Assembly: GCA_041748075.1 (NCBI GenBank)
Contig: JBGTDX010000021.1
Location: forward strand, 1 to 37,484
Direction of reading: 5' to 3'
From: JBGSYJ01 sp041748075
Lineage (GTDB): Bacteria > Acidobacteriota > Thermoanaerobaculia > Gp7-AA8
DNA: 37,484 nt
Numbering within the stretch: position 1 is the first letter of the stretch; the number at the start of each line of letters is the position of its first letter. The notes beneath the pieces were generated by a model. The model was not told the origin of the DNA and did not search any database. It saw nothing but the letters and a program-made list of their open reading frames with translations. The position numbers were made by a program, and so were the translations under genes. This document shows positions 14,107 through 22,647 of the stretch, in pieces.

Positions 14107-15581
14107 GAATCGAGAGATTGAAGGAATTCGATCGTCGCTCTCAGGCCCGCGCCGGTAGCTCCTCTGGGACCGCGCGCGGATTCGTCCACGTACGCTGTGC
14201 CGGCGATATCGAGATGTGCCCATGACCTGCAATCGACGAACTCCTTGAGAAAGAGTGCGGCCGTACTCGCACCAGCCCAGCGGCCGCCTGAATTTTTCAT
14301 GTCCGCCCAGTCGCTGCGGATCAGCTCCTTGTAGTCGTCCCACTCCGGCATCCGCCAGAGTCGCTCTCCGACTCGCTCTCCGGCATCAATCAACTTCTGA
14401 GCCAGTTCCGTGTCGTTGGAGAAAAGGCCCGTCGCCGCGGAGCCCAGGGCGACGACGCAGGCACCGGTTAGGGTGGCGAAATCGATGAGGTGGTCCGGAT
14501 CGAACTGCTTCGCGTAGTGAAGCGCGTCACCCAGGATCATCCGGCCTTCCGCATCGGTGTTCACGATCTCGACTGTTTTTCCGGACATCATCGTGATGAT
14601 GTCGCCGGGTTTGTAGGCGGTCCCGCTTGGAAGGTTCTCGGTCGATGCGAAAATCCCGATCACGCGCACAGGGATCTCGAGCTGCGAGATTGCCTGCATG
14701 GCTCCGATGACCGTAGCCGCGCCGCACATGTCGTACTTCATGTCCTCCATCCGCTCGGAGGGTTTGATCGAGATGCCACCGGAATCGAAAGTGATGCCCT
14801 TTCCGACCAGGCAGACGGTCTTCGCGTAGCTCCCGGGAGTGTGTTCCATCACGACGAAACGAGGCTCCTCGGCCGATCCGCGATTCACCGCGAGCAGGCC
14901 TCCCATCTTGAGACGCTCGATCTTCTTCTTGTCGAAGACCGTGCACTTGATTCCGGTTTCTTTCGCCACCTCGACCGCCCGCTCTGCCATCCGAGTCGGC
15001 GTCGCCTCGTTGGGAGGAGCGTTTGCCAGGTTCCGGGCGGTCGTCACACCCGTGGCGATGGCGTTCGCTTCCCTGCGAATCGCTTTGAGCTCTCGCGGCG
15101 AGAGGCCGCCCGGAGCTTTGAGGATGCAGTGGATGGGTTTCGGGGCTTCTTCTTCACGGACGGTGATGTAGGCGTCGTAGCGATAGTCGGAGTGGGTGAG
15201 GAGATCGGCGAGCAGCCGTGTGGAGAAGTAAGGGTCGAGGCCGACGGTCTCCCACGGAAAGAAAACAGCAATCCTGGTGTCGCGCCCTTTGCGGGCGGTT
15301 TTGGCGATCAGATAAATGGCGCTGCGCAAACGGCTGCTTGCGAGCTCGCAGTCTTTTCCCAGCCCGATGAGGGTCACTTTGCGGGGTCCGCTCTCCGGGA
15401 GGACCGATAGGGTCTCGTCGGTGCGTCCCGAGAAACCTGCCTGGCGCGTCGCCTTCTCTACGGGCTTGGCGAGCTCGTCCGGAAGTCCGTGAAATTCTTC
15501 TTTCGACTTCCTCTGGGGAAGCAGCACGAACACATTGTCCAGTTTTGACAGTTTAGGTTTGGGGCTCAGCTCGACCTGCAA
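14103..15581 (-). CDS. pepA: Leucyl aminopeptidase (M17)
   Basis: A 492-residue cytosolic metallo-aminopeptidase of family M17 that removes N-terminal residues from peptides. The metal and active-site signatures are GKGITFDSGGISIKPSERMEDMKYDM (Lys261 and Asp266 in the first part) and NTDAEGR at 341-347; the C-terminal GGRWAGASTAALFLKEF and WAHLDIAGTA segments are also typical. The less conserved N-terminal third fits the regulatory domain. TTG at 15581 is the start, supported by a strong AGGAGG seven bases upstream. It overlaps the following lipoprotein by four bases. It is divergent from the NtrC-type regulator. Confidence 0.95.
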   Translation of the reverse strand: MQVELSPKPKLSKLDNVFVLLPQRKSKEEFHGLPDELAKPVEKATRQAGFSGRTDETLSVLPESGPRKVTLIGLGKDCELASSRLRSAIYLIAKTARKGRDTRIAVFFPWETVGLDPYFSTRLLADLLTHSDYRYDAYITVREEEAPKPIHCILKAPGGLSPRELKAIRREANAIATGVTTARNLANAPPNEATPTRMAERAVEVAKETGIKCTVFDKKKIERLKMGGLLAVNRGSAEEPRFVVMEHTPGSYAKTVCLVGKGITFDSGGISIKPSERMEDMKYDMCGAATVIGAMQAISQLEIPVRVIGIFASTENLPSGTAYKPGDIITMMSGKTVEIVNTDAEGRMILGDALHYAKQFDPDHLIDFATLTGACVVALGSAATGLFSNDTELAQKLIDAGERVGERLWRMPEWDDYKELIRSDWADMKNSGGRWAGASTAALFLKEFVDCRSWAHLDIAGTAYVDESARGPRGATGAGLRATIEFLQSLDS

Positions 15582-15615
15582 GGAAAATCCTCCTGTGTGC
15601 CTGATAGGCGGGCGA

Positions 15616-15621
15616 ATTGTA
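15616..15621 (-). promoter_or_regulatory. Putative -10 element of pepA
   Basis: On the minus strand the context is TGCTACAATT, 34 bp before the TTG start. This allows a leader of about 28 bases containing the AGGAGG site. A weak CCGAC-containing -35 may lie 16-18 bp upstream. The shared GCTACAATT context with the GGDEF promoter supports the call. Confidence 0.5.
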
Positions 15622-15676
15622 GCAGAGGGCGAGCGGCCGTCGGCTTTTGGCCGAATCTATGCAGTGAGGCTGTTAA

Positions 15677-17045
<1,369 letters not shown>

Positions 17046-17068
<23 letters not shown>

Positions 17069-17864
17069 ACCGGATTCGCGATCGATCGCAATCTTCGACA
17101 GCGGTGTCGGAGGATTGACGGTCTTTCGCGAGATCGCCCGCGCTTTGCCTCAGGAGTCCCTGATTTACCTCGGCGATTCCGCCCGTCTGCCGTACGGAAC
17201 CAAGTCGGCGCAGACAATCGAGCGCTATGCGCTCCAGGCTGCGGGACACCTGGTTGCGCAGAACATCAAGATGCTCGTGGTCGCCTGCAACACCGCGACT
17301 GCATTCGCGCTGCCTCTCCTGCAGGCCAGGCTGGAGGTTCCGGTCATTGGCGTCATCGGGCCCGGTGCTTCAGCTGCGGTTGCAGTAAGTCGAGGCACTA
17401 TCGGTGTGATCGCCACCGAAGGAACTGTTAGGGCGGGTGCGTACAGGAAGGCAATTCACGATATCGATTCGTCCATCGAAGTGATCGAACAGGCCTGTCC
17501 GCTTTTCGTTGCCCTGGCTGAAGAGGGCTGGGCGAACACGCATGTCGCACGCGAAGTGGCCGAGATCTATCTCACTCCACTCGTCGACGCCGGCATTGAT
17601 ACACTCGTGCTCGGCTGTACCCACTATCCGCTGCTGAGAAGCACGATTCGTCACGTTGCGGGGGATGGGATCACCATCGTCGATTCCGCCGAAACGACTG
17701 CGCGGGCCGTCGCAGCGGAGCTCACGGTTCAGAAGGCCATCGCCTCGAATGGCGCGGGGGCGCGACGCTTCCAGATAACTGACGCTTCGGAACGATTCAG
17801 CCGTATCGCAGCGGAGTTTCTCGAATCCCCCATGCAGGAAGTGGAACTGGTGAGTCTGGGGTGA
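17046..17864 (+). CDS. murI: Glutamate racemase
   Basis: A 272-residue cofactor-independent racemase that makes D-glutamate for peptidoglycan. The signatures are IAIFDSGVGGLTVF, VVACNTAT (Cys81) and LGCTHYPLL (Cys191), which give the two catalytic cysteines. ATG at 17046 fits the family start; longer in-frame versions would carry residues belonging to the other reading of the regulator gene. It overlaps the regulator by 23 bp with GAGAGGGTGGGG upstream, so it is probably co-transcribed. Its TGA is at the first bases of the heptamer repeat at 17861. Confidence 0.95.
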
Positions 17865-17978
17865 GACGAATGACGAATGACGAATGACGAGTGACGAATA
17901 GGGCGCCAGGTGACCACCCCCGGCGGTAGTCTATTCGTCATTCGTCATTCGTCATTCGTCATTCGTCACTCGTCTCAC
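17861..17978. repeat. Heptamer inverted repeat, GACGAAT family, between murI and LolC/E gene
   Basis: The left arm (17861-17901) is tandem GACGAAT and the right arm (17931-17978) tandem ATTCGTC, with a 29-bp GC-rich centre. The right arm is longer by exactly one heptamer (48 against 41 bases). Both arms end in GTGAGACG / CGTCTCAC next to the stops of murI (17862-17864) and the convergent permease (17975-17977). This is the clearest example of the class. Confidence 0.9.
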
Positions 17979-19195
17979 TCATGACGCAATGCGTCGATCG
18001 GGGCGAGCCGGGTGGCGCGCAGGGAGGGCAGCAGCGTCGCGAGGAATGAGACGATGATCGCGAATCCACCGATCGCGGCGAGATCCGACCACTGCGTCAC
18101 GAACGGGATGGAGGAGACGAAGTACACCTCGGCGATCTCTGGACCGAACGAGATCAGCTCGTACCTGGTGAGGACCCAGGACACGCTCGTTCCGAGAAAA
18201 ATCCCCAGAAGTGTGCCGGAGATGCCTACCAGGGTGCCGTACCAGATGAAGATCCGCCTGATCAGGCTGGAGTCCGCTCCCATCGAAGCGAGAATCCCGA
18301 TTTCGCGGCGCTTCTCATGCACCGTCATAATGAGCGTCGAGACTATGTTGAAGGTCGAGACGAACACGATCAGGCCGATGACGATGAAGAGCACCAGTTG
18401 CTGTATCGCGAGGAGTGAGAAGAGCTGTCGATTCATCTGTCGCCAGTCGGTCACCACGTAGCGGTTCCCTGCGACCTCGGCAATCCGCGGAACCATCGCA
18501 TCGAGCTCCGTTCCGTCGTCGAGCTTGATCTCGATCAGGTTCGCTTCCGTCGTATCGAGCAGCAGCATGGCTTCTTTGAGCTCGATGAAGAGCCACTTCG
18601 CATCGAACTCATAGAAGCCCGTGTCAAATACCTGCATGACCACGAAGCTCCCCGTGCTTGGCAGGAAAGATCCTTCCGTCTGCGAGGGAACTGTCACGGT
18701 CAGTGGGTCGCCCTTCGCAACGCCCAGCCGTTCTGCCAGATACTTACCGACTGCGACTCCCGGAAGGCCATCGGGGCCCCGAAGCGACGTCGGACTCGCA
18801 ATGATCTTCCGGAAGAGGGGAGAGGAACCGGACCGGTCGGGCTCGACTCCTTTGAGCATCACCTGTTCACCGGTGGCATGCTGCTCGGAAGACACGAGGG
18901 CGTTCTGGAAAATCACGGGCGACGCTTCCTCGACCCCGTCCACGGATGCGATCCTCCGCAGCGTCTCGTCGGTGTCGATCACCGAGCCGTCGATCGAATA
19001 GACGAACATCTCGGCGTTGCCGCCGAGAAGCTTCTTCTGAAGATCTCCGCGGTAGCCAGTCATCAGTGCCATCGAAATGACGAGAGCCATCACGCCGATG
19101 ACGAGACCCGCCAGGGATGCGAGACCCACCGCTGTCACGAGCCGGTCACTCGGACGTCGCAGGTACCGCCACGCGATGCGACGGGCCAGACTCAT
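17975..19195 (-). CDS. LolC/LolE-family ABC transporter permease
   Basis: A 406-residue inner membrane permease of the LolC/E (FtsX-like) type, which with LolD extracts lipoproteins for the outer membrane. The N-terminus ARRIAWRYLRR leads into a membrane segment (about residues 22-46), then a large periplasmic MacB-like domain of about 200 residues and three C-terminal membrane segments (QQLVLFIVIGLIVFVSTFNIVSTL, YGTLVGISGTLLGIFLG, WSDLAAIGGFAIIVSFLATLLPSL). The cytoplasmic coupling segment MTVHEKRREIGILASMGA and terminal LAPIDALRHE are typical. ATG at 19195 has AGGTG about 6 bp upstream; a GTG at 19204 is also possible. No LolD ATPase is adjacent. It may function as a homodimer (LolCE-type lineages have one such gene); that is inferred. 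Confidence 0.88.
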   Translation of the reverse strand: MSLARRIAWRYLRRPSDRLVTAVGLASLAGLVIGVMALVISMALMTGYRGDLQKKLLGGNAEMFVYSIDGSVIDTDETLRRIASVDGVEEASPVIFQNALVSSEQHATGEQVMLKGVEPDRSGSSPLFRKIIASPTSLRGPDGLPGVAVGKYLAERLGVAKGDPLTVTVPSQTEGSFLPSTGSFVVMQVFDTGFYEFDAKWLFIELKEAMLLLDTTEANLIEIKLDDGTELDAMVPRIAEVAGNRYVVTDWRQMNRQLFSLLAIQQLVLFIVIGLIVFVSTFNIVSTLIMTVHEKRREIGILASMGADSSLIRRIFIWYGTLVGISGTLLGIFLGTSVSWVLTRYELISFGPEIAEVYFVSSIPFVTQWSDLAAIGGFAIIVSFLATLLPSLRATRLAPIDALRHE

Positions 19196-19272
19196 CGGGA
19201 ACACCTGACATCGAACCTGTATACAGGACAGAGTGGAAGGCAGACGAGCGGCTGACGATCCGGCCGGAGATT

Positions 19273-19300
19273 CTGTCCACTGTCTACTGTGTACTGTCTA
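19273..19300. repeat. Single-arm heptamer array, CTGTCTA family
   Basis: Four head-to-tail units (CTGTCCA, CTGTCTA, CTGTGTA, CTGTCTA) lie one base beyond the carA stop. On the minus strand the unit reads TAGACAG, with a stop codon facing carA. No clean inverted partner is found, although a degenerate one may exist near 19217-19245, next to the 12-bp palindrome CCTGTATACAGG (19217-19228). Confidence 0.7.
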
Positions 19301-19301
19301 C

Positions 19302-20393
19302 TCATGCCTCATCGGTCATCCGCAGAAACTCGTCGAACAGGTGAAACGAGTCGTGCGGGCCAGGTGCAGCCTCGGGGTGATACTGCACCGCGACGACGGG
19401 CTCGCTCCGATGCCGGAATCCCTCGAGCGTTCCATCATTCAGATTGATGTGGGTGAGCTCCACGTCGGATTCACGCAGGGAATCGGGATCGACGGAAAAG
19501 CCATGGTTCTGCGCCGTAATCTCCACCTTGCCCGTTTGAAGATCCTGGACGGGATGATTGCCGCCGCGATGCCCGAACTTCAGCTTGTAGGTTTTTCCAC
19601 CGAGAGCGAGGCCCAGGAGCTGATGCCCGAGACAGATTCCGAAAAGGGGAACCCTGCCGATCATTCTGCGGATCGAATCCTGAGCATAGAGAACCGGCTC
19701 CGGATCTCCGGGGCCGTTAGACAGGACGACGCCGTCGAAGTTCCGGGCGAGAATCTCATCCGCCGGTGTTCCGGCGGGAAACACGGTGACATCGCAACCG
19801 CGGGACGCGATCTGCCGGAGAATGTCGCTCTTGACCCCGAAATCGTAAATGGCGATCTGCTTTCGCTTTCCCTCGACATCTGAGTTTACGGTGTAGATGG
19901 ATGACGTGGTGACCTTCGCCACGAGATCGAGCCCCGACATGGATGGGGCGCGCCGGATCTCATCGAGGATGGACTCGACGGCACGCCCGGAATCCGACGT
20001 GATCATCCCGCGCATCGCGCCCTCGGATCGGATTCTCCGGGTCAGTGCGCGCGTGTCGATCCCGGTGATTGCCGATACGTTGTGCCGGACGAAGTAGTCA
20101 CCCAGCGAGAGCTCCGAGGTTGGGCTCGAGGGATGCTCCGAGAGGTCGCGAATGACGAATCCCGCGACCTGTGGGAGCTTGCTCTGATCGAACGCCGCGT
20201 TTGTCCCGTAGTTTCCCTGGTGGGGATAGGTCATCACCACGATCTGGAATCTGTAGGAGGGATCCGTCGCGATCTCCTGGTAACCGGTCATAGATGTGTT
20301 GAATACGACCTCACCTATGGAATCGGCTTTGGATCCGAAGGAGGTTCCTTCGTAAACAGTTCCGTCTTCGAGGACCAGCCGGGCAGCGTTCAT
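19302..20393 (-). CDS. carA: Carbamoyl-phosphate synthase small subunit (glutaminase)
   Basis: A 363-residue glutamine amidotransferase subunit that supplies ammonia to CarB for carbamoyl phosphate, used in pyrimidine and arginine synthesis. The N-terminal domain has ARLVLEDGTVYEGTSFG and FNTSMTGYQEIATDPSY. The class I amidotransferase domain has PLFGICLGHQLL (Cys254) and QYHPE (His339, Glu341); SNGPGDP is present. The ATG at 20393 is the family start and lies 9 bp after a perfect TATAAT. carB is not adjacent, unlike in many bacteria. Upstream on the strand is a small membrane protein and a mutase subunit, so carA may be driven by its own promoter. Confidence 0.95.
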   Translation of the reverse strand: MNAARLVLEDGTVYEGTSFGSKADSIGEVVFNTSMTGYQEIATDPSYRFQIVVMTYPHQGNYGTNAAFDQSKLPQVAGFVIRDLSEHPSSPTSELSLGDYFVRHNVSAITGIDTRALTRRIRSEGAMRGMITSDSGRAVESILDEIRRAPSMSGLDLVAKVTTSSIYTVNSDVEGKRKQIAIYDFGVKSDILRQIASRGCDVTVFPAGTPADEILARNFDGVVLSNGPGDPEPVLYAQDSIRRMIGRVPLFGICLGHQLLGLALGGKTYKLKFGHRGGNHPVQDLQTGKVEITAQNHGFSVDPDSLRESDVELTHINLNDGTLEGFRHRSEPVVAVQYHPEAAPGPHDSFHLFDEFLRMTDEA

Positions 20394-20402
20394 CAGGCGG
20401 GC

Positions 20403-20408
20403 ATTATA
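20403..20408 (-). promoter_or_regulatory. Perfect TATAAT -10 element of carA
   Basis: The minus strand reads GACTATAATGCC, nine bases before the carA ATG. A start seven bases downstream would leave a leader of about two or three bases, so this would be a leaderless or near-leaderless mRNA. TTGACT lies just upstream but only 6 bp away, too close to be the -35. It lies in the 38-bp gap after the small membrane protein. Confidence 0.55.
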
Positions 20409-20431
20409 GTCGGGAGTCAAGGACGGACGAA

Positions 20432-20749
20432 TCACTCCGGGTAGCGATCCCGGTCCGTGCTGTCAGTGTGGATTGGCAGCGAAGAGCGGTGGGATGGCAG
20501 AGGGGTCGATTGTGCGGAGACCGGCTCCGCCGGCACGCCAATGCCGATTCTGCGGACCCACGCAACGAGGCGGGGCATTCTCGACTCAGCCTTGCTCAGA
20601 AGTACATTGAGTCTGCGATGACGGGGGAAGAACATCAATCCGGAAATGATGAAGAAGATCAGCTGGGGCATCACAGGGACGAGCACTCCGATGATGCCGA
20701 GCAGAAAGAAAAAAACACCGAGGGCCATACGCAACCCGAATAGCCACAT
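20432..20749 (-). CDS. Small membrane protein, DUF454/YbaN-like
   Basis: A 105-residue protein with a hydrophobic hairpin at residues 8-42 (RMALGVFFFLLGIIGVLVPVMPQLIFFIISGLMFF), then a basic amphipathic region (PRHRRLNVLLSKAESRMPRLVAWVRRIG) and a Ser/Pro-rich tail. The G-I-I-G-V-L-V-P-V-M-P core resembles the YbaN/DUF454 pattern. It starts four bases after the mutase stop. The AAGGAG abuts the ATG (no spacer), so an alternative start may be used. Probably co-transcribed with the mutase; function unknown. Confidence 0.65.
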   Translation of the reverse strand: MWLFGLRMALGVFFFLLGIIGVLVPVMPQLIFFIISGLMFFPRHRRLNVLLSKAESRMPRLVAWVRRIGIGVPAEPVSAQSTPLPSHRSSLPIHTDSTDRDRYPE

Positions 20750-20753
20750 CTCC

Positions 20754-22379
20754 TTAGTATCCCTGCTCGCGGTGTTCTCCGAAGGTCCCTTTCAGAGTCC
20801 GGACGATCTCGCCGACAGTAGCCTGATGCCGCACTGCATCGATGATCAGCGGTAGCATGTTCCGGTCCGTCTTCGCTGCTGCGTCGAGTTGTGCCAGCGC
20901 ATTCCCGTGCTGTTCTCTGGTTTTCTCTCCTGAGTCCCTCTGTTCCCTCATGGTCCGAACCCGGGCGACCTGCTCGGCCTCGATCGCGGGGTCGAATTTG
21001 AGAAGTGGAAGCGCCATGACTTCCTCTTCGACGAAGGAGTTGACGCCGACGACGATCGATTGCCTCTTCTCAATCCGTTTCTGTGCCTTGTATGCCGATT
21101 CGCCGATTTCGTTCTGGATGAAGCCCGACTCGATCGCCGCGAGTGCGCCGCCCATCTCGTCGACTCTTCGGATGAGCTCGAGGGCGCCCCTTTCGATGTC
21201 GAGCGTCATTGCCTCGACCGCGTAGGAGCCGGCAAGAGGATCCGTCGTAGCCGCGACCCCCGTCTCATGCGCAAGGATCTGCTGAGTACGAAGTGCGATG
21301 CGCGCCGATTCCTCACTCGGCAGTGCCAGAGCTTCATCCCTGGAATTCGTGTGGAGTGACTGGCAGCCCCCGAGGACTGCAGCGAGCGCCTGGTAGGCGA
21401 CGCGGACGACATTGTTCTCCGGCTGCTGGGCGGTGAGAGTCGATCCCGCCGTCTGAGCGTGGAAGCGCAACGCCAGCGAGCGTGGGTCGCGTGCACCGAA
21501 TCGCTCTCGCATGAGCCGCGCCCAGAGTTTTCGCGCCGCGCGGAACTTCGCCACTTCTTCGATGAAGTCGTTATGGGCATTGAAGAAGAAGGACAGGCGA
21601 GGTGCGAACGAATCGACCTCGAGGCCCCGTTCTACGGCACTCGCGACATACTGCAGACCGTTAGCAAGCGTGAAAGCCACTTCTTCAATCGCTGTCGAAC
21701 CGGCTTCCCGTATGTGATATCCGGAAATCGAGATGGTGTTCCAGCGGGGGATTTCCGCGGTGCAGAACTCGAACGTGTCGGTCACGAGGCGAAGCGAAGG
21801 CGCAGGAGGAAAGATCCAGGTTCCCCTCGCGGCGTACTCCTTCAGGATGTCATTCTGAATCGTTCCCGTGAGCCGGTCCCACGCGATTCCCCGTCGCTCG
21901 GCCACGACAAGAACCATGGCCAGAAGGATCGCCGCCGGAGCATTGATCGTCATGGACATCGAGACAGTTTCGAGCGGCAGCTGATCGAGCAGAGTTTCCA
22001 TGTCTTCGATCGAATCGATCGCCACGCCGACTTTGCCGACTTCGCCGCGTGCTGCAGGATCGTCCGAATCCATCCCGATCTGCGTCGGGAGATCGAAGGC
22101 GACGGAAAGGCCCGTTTGCCCGCGTTCGAGCAGATATCGGTAGCGGCGATTCGATTCCGCCGCCGTCGAGAACCCCGCGTACTGACGCATGGTCCAGAGT
22201 TTGTCGCGATACATCGAGCGGCGGACCCCCCGAGTGAACGGGAACTCGCCCGGTCTACCGAGGTCATCAGCGGGGGAGAATCCCCGCTCTTCCAAAGCGG
22301 TCGGTTCGAAAACCTCGGGCAGCTCGATGCCTGATGAGTTCGTTACCGCTTCCCGTTTCTCTTTTTCGTTGGTCGCCAT
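20754..22379 (-). CDS. Methylmalonyl-CoA mutase large subunit, catalytic domain only
   Basis: A 541-residue TIM-barrel catalytic subunit of a B12-dependent acyl-CoA mutase. The motif TMRQYAGFSTAAESN holds the Tyr (Tyr67), and NDILKEYAARGTWIFPP holds Arg185; GYHIREAGS holds His222. In the family, Tyr plus Arg at these sites mark methylmalonyl-CoA as substrate, while isobutyryl-CoA mutases have Phe and Gln. The C-terminal B12-binding domain is absent, so a separate small subunit is needed. None is in the window, and no MeaB-type chaperone or epimerase is adjacent. The ATG follows a TAGAAT element. Role: propionate or odd-chain and branched amino acid degradation, or succinyl-CoA to propionate. 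Confidence 0.92.
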   Translation of the reverse strand: MATNEKEKREAVTNSSGIELPEVFEPTALEERGFSPADDLGRPGEFPFTRGVRRSMYRDKLWTMRQYAGFSTAAESNRRYRYLLERGQTGLSVAFDLPTQIGMDSDDPAARGEVGKVGVAIDSIEDMETLLDQLPLETVSMSMTINAPAAILLAMVLVVAERRGIAWDRLTGTIQNDILKEYAARGTWIFPPAPSLRLVTDTFEFCTAEIPRWNTISISGYHIREAGSTAIEEVAFTLANGLQYVASAVERGLEVDSFAPRLSFFFNAHNDFIEEVAKFRAARKLWARLMRERFGARDPRSLALRFHAQTAGSTLTAQQPENNVVRVAYQALAAVLGGCQSLHTNSRDEALALPSEESARIALRTQQILAHETGVAATTDPLAGSYAVEAMTLDIERGALELIRRVDEMGGALAAIESGFIQNEIGESAYKAQKRIEKRQSIVVGVNSFVEEEVMALPLLKFDPAIEAEQVARVRTMREQRDSGEKTREQHGNALAQLDAAAKTDRNMLPLIIDAVRHQATVGEIVRTLKGTFGEHREQGY

Positions 22380-22391
22380 GATCTGGTTTCG

Positions 22392-22397
22392 ATTCTA
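22392..22397 (-). promoter_or_regulatory. Putative -10 element of the mutase gene
   Basis: The minus strand reads GACTAGAATCG, twelve bases before the ATG. A leader of about six bases is implied, and no ribosome site is seen there. The 268-bp divergent gap to 22648 contains nothing else recognisable except the promoter of the DUF4388 gene. Confidence 0.4.
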
Positions 22398-22599
22398 GTC
22401 CCGTTTCCCCTCGAGTTCTCCTGCCGCACCTACCAGTTCCATGTGGCCAGGGCTCTCAGGCCCTTCATCCAAACGCCTGAATGAGTACCGCCTGAAACCT
22501 GCCCGGAAGTGATATCCCCTTTGTTCTGGCTCTGACGCCCAGCGGAATGTCGAGATAGGGCCTTCCGCCAGATACACCTTGCCGAAGCGCTGTTGTTGC

Positions 22600-22605
22600 T
22601 ATAAA
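22600..22605 (+). promoter_or_regulatory. Putative -10 element of the first DUF4388 gene
   Basis: The context GCTATAAAT is preceded, 15 bp upstream, by TTGCCG (22579-22584), a weak -35. It gives a leader of about 36 bases to the ATG at 22648. Confidence 0.45.
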
Positions 22606-22647
22606 TCTTGCAAACACTGTTCTTTTGGACGATGCTGGGCAAAATCG

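Noticed and set aside
12994..14121. Open frame opposite the DUF6599-like lipoprotein
   Set aside because: The minus-strand gene has a lipoprotein signal and overlaps pepA; the plus-strand frame has neither a start signal nor a family pattern.
17861..17978. CRISPR array
   Set aside because: The units are 7 bp, directly adjacent with no spacers, and arms are inverted. No cas genes are present.
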